From UBA7803 sp047920935 (GTDB taxonomy: Bacteria; Pseudomonadota; Gammaproteobacteria; Pseudomonadales; Azotimanducaceae): a DNA stretch of 20,945 nucleotides. The stretch is from positions 1 to 20,945 of the forward strand of contig JBLRXD010000044.1 in the NCBI GenBank assembly GCA_047920935.1. Direction: 5' to 3'. Below are positions 14,101 through 20,945 of this stretch, one piece after another (within the stretch, counting starts at the first letter, position 1; every line of letters starts with the position of its first letter). The notes under the pieces were generated by a model. It saw nothing but the letters and a program-made list of their open reading frames with translations, was not told the DNA's origin and did not search any database. A program made the position numbers and the translations under genes.

Positions 14101-16013
14101 ATGCTGTCGAGATTGGCGATGATCTGATCGTATACCGAATCGAACAGCAGCAGGTTTTCGGCCTCGGTGACGAAATCCTGCCGCAGATCGTCGGTGATCA
14201 GCACGTCGAGCACCGTCATGTCGCTGAACGCTACCGGCTTGGCGCCGGTGCGTGGCGGCGCGATGAACTCGCCGGCGCGATCCATGAGGATGGCCCGGTT
14301 GAGCGCCACGTCGGATGCGCTGGCCGCTCGCAGCGCCCGCGCCGCCGGCCCCAGATCGTCGCCCAGCAACGGCGCCAGCGGCTCGCCGATGATCACCAGG
14401 TTCAACTCGTTGGTGAGCTGATTGGCGAGGTAGACCTCGGATTTCTCCTCCACCCCGGATTTGCGCAGCAGCTTCTTGCCCTCATGACTGAAGCATTGCC
14501 GGAAGCGGGGCAGCAACTTGACGTCGTTGCCGAGCGCCAGCGCCAACTCGCGAGGCTGCTGGATGTCTTCCACCCGGAGAATCTGCCGGATGTCTTCATG
14601 GTGCTGGAGGAATTCCTTGAGCGCCCGCAGGTTGCCCAGCGCGTCGGACTTCCAACGGTTGTAGAGAAACACCCCGACCGCGGTGAGCAGGCCGGAGCGT
14701 GCGTCTTCGTAATTCTTCTTCGGCTCACCGAATATCAGCTGCGCGATGCGGCCACGCTCGTCATGCACCGCCTGTTTCTTCTCGTGATAGTTCTTCCACG
14801 CCTTCGACAGCATATCGTCGTAGACGATGCGATCGGGATCCTGCATCCAGCGCAGGAACGTCTGGCGCCGCTCGAGATCGGCCCGCACGTCCAGCTCGCC
14901 CTTCGGCAGCTCCTGATCCGCCAGGCGGCCGTACTGGGATTTGCTGGTTGCCCGAATGCGCTGCCGCACTTTGAGGTAGCGCAGGTAGCGGAACGCCACC
15001 CCGAACACGTTCAGGTACTCGGTCGGGTTGCGGGTCACCTTCATGGAGGCCGTGGCCTGCATGATCTTGAGCTGTTCCGACGGGTTCAGGTAGCGCTGCA
15101 GGCTCTGACGGTAGTGGTCGAGGATGTAGGGGTTCTCGGCGACGAACTCCTTCACCTTGTCTTCGACGCGGATCAGGCTGTGAACGATGGCCGCACGCAG
15201 GTTCTCGAGCTTGTCACCGGTCTCGCCAGGGGCATAGTCGATGACCCCGTCGATGTTGCCTTGGCTGTAGAGCTCGAACGGCGACAGCCCGACGTACTTG
15301 GCGCACTCCTGCCACGACAGGTTGAGCCGACGGGCGATGTTCGCCAGGCCCTTGGGCTGAATGGTGCTGAACACGCCATCGCGCACCGACAGAATCATGT
15401 TGCTCGCCGCCAGCGGGATGGCGCCGCCCGAGTAACCGAGGCCGAAGACGATGCCCACATTGGGCACGTCGACGTTGCTCGCCTCGGCAATGAGCCGGGA
15501 GATACTGTGGGCCTGATTCTGCTGGTTGGCTTCTTCCCCGGCATCGGCGCCGGGGGTATCCATGAGGGTCACGATGGGCAGAGCGCGCTGAGAGAACGCC
15601 TGAATCTTGCGCGCCGCGGCCAGATGATGCTCCGGCATCCACACGCCGTTGCGCACGGCGCGATTCTGCGCAATGAAGCCGACGGAGCGCGGCTCGCCGT
15701 TGAACTGCATTTCCAGCGTGGCTGCGTAGAACGGACCGTTGCTTTCTTCGTCCAGCAACCGCCCAAGCTGACGAATCACCTCTGGCGCGGGCATACGCGC
15801 CGGATCCTCGGCCCTGGCCACCACTGCCTCGATGTAAGAGTCGACGTCGAGCTTGGCGAGACGGTCGCGCTGCCGGAGAATCTCCCGCTCGCCGAGCAGG
15901 CCTGGCAATGGCTCTTCCACATCGGTTGCTGGGAAAAGCGAAAAATCCTTGGCCAGACTCTCAGCGATGAGGTAAAGCCTGTCACCCTCGACTAGCTGTT
16001 TTTCCACGGTCAC
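11112..16013 (-). CDS. Single-chain acetyl/acyl-CoA carboxylase: CT-alpha, CT-beta, biotin carboxylase and BCCP domains
   Basis: A 1633-residue multifunctional carboxylase predicted to make malonyl-CoA (or another carboxyacyl-CoA) from acyl-CoA, bicarbonate and ATP. Domains in order: AccA-like CT-alpha, about residues 80-300 (MDTPGADAG from 151, GLGYSGGA with G196-G197, STIQPKGLANI); about 500 mostly helical residues without recognised family; AccD-like CT-beta, about 815-1015 (SSGGMQTKEG near 896-905, CTGGAQASF with G940-G941), without the CxxC zinc ribbon of AccD; biotin carboxylase, about 1058-1505 (HGGGGKG with K1223, LRDCSVQR, E1332, MEMNTRLQVEHP with E1346, R1350 and E1354); AccB-like BCCP, about 1545-1633 (IFYTTPTP and EAMKL with biotin-accepting K1584). 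No catalytic motif appears broken. The start is GTG at 16013; a second GTG at 16007 is possible. No separate accA-D is in the window. It is divergent from moaB. Confidence 0.9.
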   Translation of the reverse strand: MTVEKQLVEGDRLYLIAESLAKDFSLFPATDVEEPLPGLLGEREILRQRDRLAKLDVDSYIEAVVARAEDPARMPAPEVIRQLGRLLDEESNGPFYAATLEMQFNGEPRSVGFIAQNRAVRNGVWMPEHHLAAARKIQAFSQRALPIVTLMDTPGADAGEEANQQNQAHSISRLIAEASNVDVPNVGIVFGLGYSGGAIPLAASNMILSVRDGVFSTIQPKGLANIARRLNLSWQECAKYVGLSPFELYSQGNIDGVIDYAPGETGDKLENLRAAIVHSLIRVEDKVKEFVAENPYILDHYRQSLQRYLNPSEQLKIMQATASMKVTRNPTEYLNVFGVAFRYLRYLKVRQRIRATSKSQYGRLADQELPKGELDVRADLERRQTFLRWMQDPDRIVYDDMLSKAWKNYHEKKQAVHDERGRIAQLIFGEPKKNYEDARSGLLTAVGVFLYNRWKSDALGNLRALKEFLQHHEDIRQILRVEDIQQPRELALALGNDVKLLPRFRQCFSHEGKKLLRKSGVEEKSEVYLANQLTNELNLVIIGEPLAPLLGDDLGPAARALRAASASDVALNRAILMDRAGEFIAPPRTGAKPVAFSDMTVLDVLITDDLRQDFVTEAENLLLFDSVYDQIIANLDSIAEEAESKQALSKGSLARLLDTTLNLAAQGVTLGRRPSGVSSEEVAGRLRQQFIDWYLRVMRMPKNTEFFRSVEEWKKATFPHLSDTLFVVVTHLFDVLLYSFIQSERDGKAYQGRIAPKNIGRRKDFWNRLNIAYRDLLIQNVLRRFKNQRGTTYHNFVDTFFGEFEEKFAELISSDPCAFPGFRLAIEGALKADISPCGIITGIGRFKGIEGDVRVGVVVSNVEFQAGSFDMASAEKFCRLLVECAEQHLPVVCFVSSGGMQTKEGAGALFSMAAVNDRVTRFVRDHDLPVIMFGFGDCTGGAQASFVTHPLAQTYYFSGTSMPFAGQIVVPSNLPLNAILSNYLSQVSGSMQGLVKHPFQPELDEELRRIDPEIPVPQETVQDVVQRVLSGVLSQQRPVVVAHRTRYTDRDLIRPVRRTLIHARGCTAAKLIRIAQRNGIEVVLVQSDPDMESAAVDMLLPRDTLVCIGGNTPDESYLNAQSVLRVAEHEGVDSLHPGIGFLSENAQFAELCRSHGINFIGPPVAAMDTMGNKSNAINTAIRLGVPVVPGSHGILTDVERAAVVAEGIGYPVLIKAVHGGGGKGIQVVEDASQFHELFHRVTAEARGAFGNGDVYLEKYVTSLRHIEAQLLRDTHGNTRVLGLRDCSVQRNKQKVFEESDSTMLTEELRAQVMKHTAALAEAVSYVGAGTVEFIFDLDAGAIYFMEMNTRLQVEHPVTEWVSGVDIVGQQFRIASGESIAELPIARNGYSIEARVTAERVQLGANGELSFRPHPGQIIDCDFPEEPGVEIIAAAAAGKFVSPYYDSMVAQVIVHAEDRPSAIAKLGEYLQRVRITGICTNIPLLRRILADEVFQHGIYDTDYLPGFLKRTDSETLIREIESSAGEMSAAIDMDAIRIDGSDELKVLAPAAAIFYTTPTPTEPEYVAVGDRISVRHTIGQLEAMKLFTPLKLADFNGGDDQLYDESREYVVTRINMASGQQVNAGDLLFVVKPA

Positions 16014-16132
16014 CTACCCGGTGTAAGATGGCCGGTACTCTAGCCACTTGACCTCGCAGACGCAAACGGACGCGATCGTAAGTGACCGATTTTGCTGCAT
16101 AAATCAAGTCGATCCGACAGGGGTTCAGACCG
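16014..16132. promoter_or_regulatory. Divergent promoter region between the carboxylase and moaB
   Basis: A 119-base region that must hold the start signals of both genes. On the minus strand TTGCGT and TAGAGT are 17 bases apart and close to the carboxylase start, a weak sigma-70 candidate. On the plus strand AGGGG at 16119-16123 is a plausible ribosome-binding site for moaB. No FadR, FabT or other named operator could be recognised. Confidence 0.35.
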
Positions 16133-16636
16133 ATGACAGCGTTGAACTGTGCCGTGCTCACCATTTCCGACACACGAACGGCGGCAGACGATACTTCGGG
16201 AAACCTTCTGGTCGAGTTGCTCACTGCTGATGGCCACCGGCTGGCGGATCGCTGCCTGTCGCCGGACGATGTGTATCAGATCCGCGCCATCGTATCGCGC
16301 TGGATCGCCGAGCCCGAGATCGACGTCATCGTCACCACCGGCGGCACCGGGTTCACCGGCCGCGACAGCACCCCTGAAGCCCTGGCGCCGCTGTTCGACA
16401 AAACCATACTCGGATTCGGCGAGTTGTTCCGCCAGATCTCGTTTCAGGAGATCGGCCCTTCGACCATCCAATCCCGCGCCCTGGGTGGGCTGGCCAACGC
16501 CACGCTGATCTTCGCTCTGCCCGGATCGAGCAACGCCGTGCGCACCGGGTGGGAGAAGATCCTGCGCCTGCAACTCGATGCCAGCTTCAAACCGTGCAAC
16601 TTCGTCGAGTTGATTCCCCGCTTCCGGGAAGTTTGA
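16133..16636 (+). CDS. moaB: Molybdenum cofactor biosynthesis protein B
   Basis: A 167-residue MoaB/MogA-type protein of the family that adenylylates molybdopterin before molybdate insertion. Typical motifs: AVLTISDTRTAADDTSG (about residues 6-22), VIVTTGGTGFTGRDSTPEAL (about 65-84), and LPGSSNAVRTGWEKIL near the C-terminus. Length is normal. ATG at 16133. No other moa, mog or moe gene lies in the window, so its position between the carboxylase and thiolase genes reflects linkage only. The thiolase gene starts 67 bases after its stop. Confidence 0.93.
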   Translation: MTALNCAVLTISDTRTAADDTSGNLLVELLTADGHRLADRCLSPDDVYQIRAIVSRWIAEPEIDVIVTTGGTGFTGRDSTPEALAPLFDKTILGFGELFRQISFQEIGPSTIQSRALGGLANATLIFALPGSSNAVRTGWEKILRLQLDASFKPCNFVELIPRFREV

Positions 16637-16664
16637 GCGGTTCTGCTCCGGCGTCAAGCGCAGG

Positions 16665-16670
16665 TAGAAT
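16665..16670 (+). promoter_or_regulatory. Possible -10 box upstream of the thiolase gene
   Basis: TAGAAT (5 of 6 consensus bases) stands 34 bases before the thiolase ATG in the moaB-thiolase gap. No good -35 box is placed 16-18 bases upstream, so this is tentative. It would let thiolase and fabY be expressed independently of moaB. Confidence 0.25.
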
Positions 16671-16703
16671 GCGCGCAACCCATTCGCTATAGAGAGCCGC
16701 ACC

Positions 16704-17864
16704 ATGAGCCGTCAGGTATACCTTCTGAGCGCAGCACGCACGCCGATCGGCAGCTTCCAGGGCGCGCTGGCTTCCATGAGCGCCCCGGAACTCGGCGCCC
16801 ACGCCATTGGCTCGGCGTTGGCCCGCGGCGCGATCGACAGCGCCACGGTGAGCGAGGTGATCATGGGTAACGTCATCAGCGCCGGGCTGAAGCAGGCGCC
16901 CGCGCGCCAGGCCATGCGCCAGGCGGGCATGCCGGACAGCTGCGGCGCCACCACGGTGAACAAAGTCTGCGGGTCGGGAATGAAAGCCGCCATGCTCGCC
17001 AGTGACATCATCCGTGCCGGCAGCGCCTCGGTGGTGGTAGCCGGCGGCATGGAGAGCATGAGCAATGCACCCTACCTGCTGGCCAAGGCGCGCGGCGGGT
17101 TGCGCATCGGTCACGCCGAAATGAAGGACAGCATGTTCCTCGATGGGCTGGAAGACGCGGAAACTGGTCGCGCCATGGGAACCTTCGCCCAGCAGACGGC
17201 GGATGCCTACCAGCTGACCCGGGAGGCTCAGGACGCCTACGCCATCCGCTCCCTGGAGCGCGCGCGGGCGGCCATGCAGTCCGGCGCCCTGGCCGCGGAG
17301 ATCGCTCCGCTGCAGGTCGGCGGGGCCACCGTCAGTGACGACGAGCAACCCCACAAGGCCAGGATCGAGCGCATCCCATCGCTGAAGCCGGCGTTCAAAG
17401 CCGACGGCACCATCACCGCCGCCAATGCCAGCTCCATCTCCGACGGCGCATCGGCGCTGGTGCTGGCGAGTGAAGACGATCTGCGCGGCGCTGAGCCGCT
17501 GGCGCGGATCGCCGGTCACGCCACCCACTCGCAACATCCCAGCGAGTTCACCCTGGCGCCCATCGGCGTCATCAACAAGCTGCTGCAACAGCTGGGGTGG
17601 CAACTGGGCGATGTCGACCTGTTCGAAATCAACGAAGCATTCGCCATGGTGACGATGCTGGCGATCGGCGAGCTCGGCCTCGATCCGCAGCGGGTCAACG
17701 TCTACGGCGGCGCCTGCGCCCAGGGCCACCCGATCGGCTCCACCGGCAGTCGCTTGATCGTCACCCTGGCCCACGCCCTGAAAGCGAGCAACAAGCAGCG
17801 CGGCATCGCGGCACTATGCATCGGTGGCGGCGAAGCCACCGCCATCGCGCTGCAGCGGAACTGA
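16704..17864 (+). CDS. Acetyl-CoA acetyltransferase (thiolase)
   Basis: A 386-residue thiolase that condenses two acetyl-CoA to acetoacetyl-CoA or cleaves 3-ketoacyl-CoA. All catalytic positions are present: nucleophile C89 in NKVCGSGMKA, the NEAFA motif, H342 in CAQGHPIGSTGSR and C372 in LCIGGGEA. Length and motif order match biosynthetic/degradative acetyl-CoA acetyltransferases; direction and chain-length preference are not readable. No FadB-type multienzyme partner is adjacent, which favours a short-chain enzyme. ATG at 16704 (MSRQVYLLSAARTPIG). Its stop is 4 bases before the fabY start, so the two genes are translated from the same transcript. Confidence 0.94.
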   Translation: MSRQVYLLSAARTPIGSFQGALASMSAPELGAHAIGSALARGAIDSATVSEVIMGNVISAGLKQAPARQAMRQAGMPDSCGATTVNKVCGSGMKAAMLASDIIRAGSASVVVAGGMESMSNAPYLLAKARGGLRIGHAEMKDSMFLDGLEDAETGRAMGTFAQQTADAYQLTREAQDAYAIRSLERARAAMQSGALAAEIAPLQVGGATVSDDEQPHKARIERIPSLKPAFKADGTITAANASSISDGASALVLASEDDLRGAEPLARIAGHATHSQHPSEFTLAPIGVINKLLQQLGWQLGDVDLFEINEAFAMVTMLAIGELGLDPQRVNVYGGACAQGHPIGSTGSRLIVTLAHALKASNKQRGIAALCIGGGEATAIALQRN

Positions 17865-17868
17865 TTTC

Positions 17869-19728
17869 ATGAGCCACACCAGACTTCCAGTGATCGTCGG
17901 GTTCGGCGGGATCAACGGCGCCGGCCGGGTATCATTCCACCACGCCTACCGACGCCTGGTGATCGAGGCGCTGGACGAATCCCTGCGCAGCCGCACCTAT
18001 CGCAGCCTGGCCAGCCTCATGAATCTGGAGGCGGACGCCGGCCACGCTGATACCAGGGCCTACATCGACGCCCACACCCTGATCCGTAAAATCGAGGCGT
18101 TCGACCTGGACAACGTGCTCTGTCACAAGAGCTCGCTGCTGCGACCCGACGACGCCACATCGCTGTCGTTCACCCTGGCCCGACGCCATCTGCCGGACCA
18201 CGTGCCGCCGGAGTGGCAACTGACCCAGGTCGACGACCGCACGGTGCGCGTGTGCCTGCCGGAAGTTAACGTGCTGTTCCCCGATCGCCGCAAGTCGCGG
18301 GTTTCCTGCGCCGGGCAGCTGCCGACCGGCTTCGATCCCGGCGCGCTGTACCAGTCGCGCAATCACCCACGGGGGTTGCAGCTCACGGTGTTCGGCGCCT
18401 CAGACGCGCTGCGTTCCACCGGCATCGACCTGGATCGGCTGAAAACGGTGGTGGCGCCGGACGAGTTCGCCGTCTACTCGGGCAGCGCCATGGGGCAACT
18501 CGATGCCGACGGCTACGGCGGGCTGCTGCAGAACTCGCTGCTCGGCAAGCGCCCAACCTCGAAGAACGTGCCCCTGGGGCTGAGCGAGATGCCCGGTGAC
18601 TTCATCAACGCCTACGTGCTGGGGTCGGCAGGCGGCACCGCCGGCATCATCGGCGCCTGCGCCACGTTCCTGTACGCGGTCAGGCAGGGCATCGCCGACA
18701 TCCGCGCCGGCCGCAAGCGGGTAGTCATGGTGGGCAACTCCGAAGCCCCCATCCTCCCCGACGTCATCGAGGGCTATCGCATCATGGGCGCTCTGGCGGA
18801 AGACGAGGCGCTGATGGCGCTCGACCGCCGCAGCGACGCCCCCGACTACCGTCGCGCCTGCCGCCCGTTCTCGGACAACTGCGGCTTCACCGTGGCGGAG
18901 GGGGCGATATACGCCGTGCTCATGGACGATGAGCTGGCGCTGGAGCTCGGCGCCAGGGTGCTGGGCTCGGTGCCCGAGGTCTTCGTCAACGCCGACGGCT
19001 ACAAGAAGTCCATTCCCGGCCCCGGCATCGGCAACTACCTCACCGTGGCCAAGGCCATGGGGCTGGTGCGGGCGATGCTGGGCGAAGACGCCCTGCACCA
19101 CGGCACCCACGTCCAGGCCCACGGCACCGGCACGCCGCAGAACCGGGTGACCGAATCCCACATCCTCAACGAGCTGGCCCGCGTCAACGGCATCGAGCGC
19201 CTGCCGGTGGGCGCCGTAAAGGCCTACGTGGGGCATTCCATGGCGCCAGCCGGCGGCGACCAGCTGTCCGCCGTGCTGGGCCTCTGGGCCCATGGCTGGC
19301 TGCCGGGCATCACCACCATCGACCACATCGCCGACGACGTCCACGCCAGCCATCTGCACCTGCCCATGGAGCACCTGCAGGTAGATCCGCAACGGATGGA
19401 AGCCGCGCTGATCAACTCCAAAGGGTTCGGCGGCAACAACGCCACTGGCGTGTTCCTCTCCCCCACCAAGACCCTGCGCATGCTCGAGCAGCGCTGGGGC
19501 AAGCAGGCGATGCTCGCCCACGCCCGCGCCGCCGAGCAGGTGGAGCAGCAGGCAGCCGACTACGACGACGCCATGAACAAGGCCACCCTGCCATCCATCT
19601 ACCGCTTCGGTGAAGGGGTGCTCGACGGCGCCGACCTGGAAATCAGCCGCGACGCCATTCACCTGCCCGGCTTCGGCAAGCCGGTGCGCCTCGATCTGCA
19701 AGACCCCTTCCCCGACATGGCCGACTGA
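17869..19728 (+). CDS. fabY: Beta-ketoacyl-ACP synthase, FabY type
   Basis: A 619-residue ketosynthase, much longer than FabB/FabF (about 410) but close to P. aeruginosa FabY (about 630), which condenses acetyl-CoA with malonyl-ACP to start fatty acid synthesis. The N-terminal ~200 residues (LPVIVGFGGINGAGRVSFHHAYRR and a helical part) are characteristic of this subgroup. The Cys-His-His triad is intact: C264 in GACATF, H418 in QAHGTGTPQNR, and H456 in KAYVGHSMAPAGGD. INSKGFGGNNATGVFLSP near the C-terminus is the usual glycine-rich KAS loop. The start is ATG at 17869, where similarity begins (MSHTRLPVIVGFGG), 4 bases after the thiolase stop. It converges with the sirB1-like gene. Confidence 0.9.
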   Translation: MSHTRLPVIVGFGGINGAGRVSFHHAYRRLVIEALDESLRSRTYRSLASLMNLEADAGHADTRAYIDAHTLIRKIEAFDLDNVLCHKSSLLRPDDATSLSFTLARRHLPDHVPPEWQLTQVDDRTVRVCLPEVNVLFPDRRKSRVSCAGQLPTGFDPGALYQSRNHPRGLQLTVFGASDALRSTGIDLDRLKTVVAPDEFAVYSGSAMGQLDADGYGGLLQNSLLGKRPTSKNVPLGLSEMPGDFINAYVLGSAGGTAGIIGACATFLYAVRQGIADIRAGRKRVVMVGNSEAPILPDVIEGYRIMGALAEDEALMALDRRSDAPDYRRACRPFSDNCGFTVAEGAIYAVLMDDELALELGARVLGSVPEVFVNADGYKKSIPGPGIGNYLTVAKAMGLVRAMLGEDALHHGTHVQAHGTGTPQNRVTESHILNELARVNGIERLPVGAVKAYVGHSMAPAGGDQLSAVLGLWAHGWLPGITTIDHIADDVHASHLHLPMEHLQVDPQRMEAALINSKGFGGNNATGVFLSPTKTLRMLEQRWGKQAMLAHARAAEQVEQQAADYDDAMNKATLPSIYRFGEGVLDGADLEISRDAIHLPGFGKPVRLDLQDPFPDMAD

Positions 19729-19751
19729 CGCGCCCCCACCCCCCTCTTCTT

Positions 19752-19796
19752 GCAGGAGCGATCTCCGGTGTGGGAGCGATCTCCAGATCGCGATCT
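19752..19796 (+). repeat. REP-like repeat, truncated plus full copy (copy E)
   Basis: A partial unit (GCAGGAGCGATCTCCGG, 19752-19768) is directly followed by a full unit with the head TGTGGGAGCGATCTCC (19769-19784) and the tail AGATCGCGATCT ending at 19796. It lies between convergent fabY and the sirB1-like gene, and its tail overlaps the TAG stop of the latter (19795-19797). It may serve as the transcript end for fabY. Confidence 0.75.
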
Positions 19797-20589
19797 AGTG
19801 AACGATGTCGCTCGCTCCCCCCAGGTCGTCGAGGCGGGCCTGGACCGCACGGCGCACTTCCTCCGCCGCGGCCGGGGGCAGTTCGTCGGCCAGCGCCAGC
19901 GCCTCCGCGTAGGCGACGCGGGCGGGCTGGATCAACCCCATGCGGCGCCACAGGTCGCCGCGCTCCAGGTGCAGGCTGCTGTGCCTCGGCGCCAGCCGCA
20001 GTTGGGCATCGACGGCCTCCAGGGCTCGATGCCAGGCGGCGGCGTTGAGGTGGGCGAGCTTGACGTTGTTCAGCATGCGCAGACCAACCGCCACGGTGGA
20101 TGCCGGGGCGAACAGCTGGGACGCCGGTCGCGCCCGCACGTCATCGGGCAGCTGCTCGAGCAGCTGCTGGCGAGTCACCGGCTGCAGAACGAAAGGGTCG
20201 ACGATGACTTCGTCGATCTGCACCAGAAAATGCCCGGGATAGTTCATGCCGGTGGCACTGTGGCCCGCCTGTCTGGCCAGGCGAATCAACACGACCGCCA
20301 GGGAGATCGGTATGCCCCGTCGATGCTCCAGCACCCAGGCGATGTTGCTGTTCTCCAGAGCCGAGTAGTTCTGCAGGTTGCCGGCGAAACCCTGCTCGCG
20401 CAGCAACTCCCAAGGCGCCTGACCTGGGGTGCCGAGAGCCGCCAGCGCGCCAAGCCGCGCTTCCACCCGGTCGCCGCGCACCGCCGGATCCAGCGTCCGG
20501 GCCACCAGGATCGCCATGCGCACCTCGTCGGCAGCGGGGTCCTCGGCACAGTCTTGAAAGGCCTCGAGCAGAGATTCGTCCATGATCAT
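19795..20589 (-). CDS. SirB1-like transglutaminase-fold/TPR protein
   Basis: A 264-residue protein of the SirB1 family (transglutaminase-like core followed by a tetratricopeptide-like region). Key motifs: LENSNIAWVLEHRRGIPISLAVVLIRLARQAG (about residues 80-110) and the MNYPGHFLVQIDEVIVDPF strand with the family histidine. The C-terminal part has a helical repeat pattern (AWHRALEAVDAQLRLAPRHSSLHLERGDLWRRMG) consistent with TPRs. No signal peptide; function is not well established for the family. The start is ATG at 20589 (MIMDESLL) or 20583 (MDESLL). It begins 13 bases after the prfC stop, so it is probably co-transcribed with prfC. Confidence 0.82.
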   Translation of the reverse strand: MIMDESLLEAFQDCAEDPAADEVRMAILVARTLDPAVRGDRVEARLGALAALGTPGQAPWELLREQGFAGNLQNYSALENSNIAWVLEHRRGIPISLAVVLIRLARQAGHSATGMNYPGHFLVQIDEVIVDPFVLQPVTRQQLLEQLPDDVRARPASQLFAPASTVAVGLRMLNNVKLAHLNAAAWHRALEAVDAQLRLAPRHSSLHLERGDLWRRMGLIQPARVAYAEALALADELPPAAAEEVRRAVQARLDDLGGASDIVH

Positions 20590-20602
20590 CGACCCATCAA
20601 TG

Positions 20603-20945
20603 CTAATGCTCGCGGGTTTTGCGGAACTCCACCTCGGGCCAGCGCTCCTGCGCGAGCTGCAGGTTGGCGCGACTGGTGGCGAGGTAGGTAAGGTAACCGC
20701 CGCCGTCCACGGCCAGATTCTCCCGCAACTTGCTCTTGAACTCCTCGAGCTTCTTTGCGTCTTTGCAGTCCACCCAGCGCGCTGCGTGGACGGTGGTGCT
20801 TTCGTACGAACAATCCGCCCGATACTCGTCCCGCAGCCGATACGCCACCAGGTCGAACTGCAGGGCGCCCACCGCGCCAACGATGAGATCGTTCTTCGTC
20901 AACGGTTTGAATACCTGGCTCGCCCCTTCCTCCGACAGCTGGTCG
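20603..20945 (-). CDS. prfC: Peptide chain release factor 3, C-terminal part (5' end outside window)
   Basis: The frame is open to the window edge and encodes the last ~113 residues of RF3, the GTPase that removes RF1/RF2 from the ribosome after termination. The recognisable C-terminal signature is NDLIVGAVGALQFDLVAYRLRDEY, followed by YESTTVHAARWV, NLAVDGGGYLTYLATSRANLQLAQERWPEV and a final KTREH. The GTPase domain lies beyond the window. The stop is TAG (CTA at 20603-20605 on the plus strand). A SirB1-like gene follows. Confidence 0.95.
   Translation of the reverse strand, partial: DQLSEEGASQVFKPLTKNDLIVGAVGALQFDLVAYRLRDEYRADCSYESTTVHAARWVDCKDAKKLEEFKSKLRENLAVDGGGYLTYLATSRANLQLAQERWPEVEFRKTREH

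Noticed and set aside
13632..15995. Second long plus-strand open frame (787 codons) opposite the carboxylase gene
   Set aside because: Same reason: it mirrors the codons of the CT-alpha and linker regions and shows no recognisable protein features.
19795..20880. A 361-residue version of the SirB1-like protein
   Set aside because: The first ~97 residues overlap prfC in another frame, where RF3 similarity is clear. The real start is at 20589 or 20583.

Overview
The window is GC-rich, densely packed bacterial chromosome, most likely from a gammaproteobacterium. The main support is a FabY-type ketosynthase (known from Pseudomonas aeruginosa), a CYP153 P450, and REP-like palindromes with a head close to TGTAGGAGCG, as in Pseudomonas and Xanthomonas relatives. 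This placement rests on remembered family features, not on a database search. No rRNA, tRNA, CRISPR array, insertion sequence or phage gene was seen.

Layout, left to right. 1-1421 (+): the 3' end of valS, then a small SnoaL/NTF2-like protein. 1496-3979 (-): hisH and hisF without other his genes, followed by a PIG3-like quinone oxidoreductase. 4087-5544 (+): hemH with a cysteine-rich insert, then a small secreted Q-rich helical protein. 5575-8377 (+): an accessory-looking block with a PhyH-family 2-oxoglutarate dioxygenase, a headless PhoX-type phosphatase remnant and a CYP153-like P450. 8390-10173 (-): a LysR regulator and a GST-like protein with an extra C-terminal domain, divergent from a TauE/SafE permease at 10328-11056 (+). 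11112-16013 (-): one 1633-residue protein carrying all four acetyl-CoA carboxylase activities. 16133-19728 (+): moaB, a thiolase and fabY. 19795-20945 (-): a SirB1-like protein and the 3' end of prfC.

The most remarkable feature is the carboxylase. It reads CT-alpha (AccA-like), about 500 unassigned residues, CT-beta (AccD-like), biotin carboxylase (AccC-like), then BCCP (AccB-like) with a biotinylation lysine in an EAMKL motif. This order differs from the eukaryotic multidomain enzyme (BC-BCCP-CT). It is divergently placed to moaB, followed by a thiolase and a FabY-type initiating ketosynthase. Together these could make malonyl-CoA and control the first condensation of fatty acid synthesis, although this is inference.

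A second signal is a family of short palindromic REP-like repeats with a GTAGGAGCG or GTGGGAGCG head. They occur at five intergenic sites (around 1461, 2470, 10270, 11072 and 19752), and two of them overlap or supply the stop codon of the adjacent gene.
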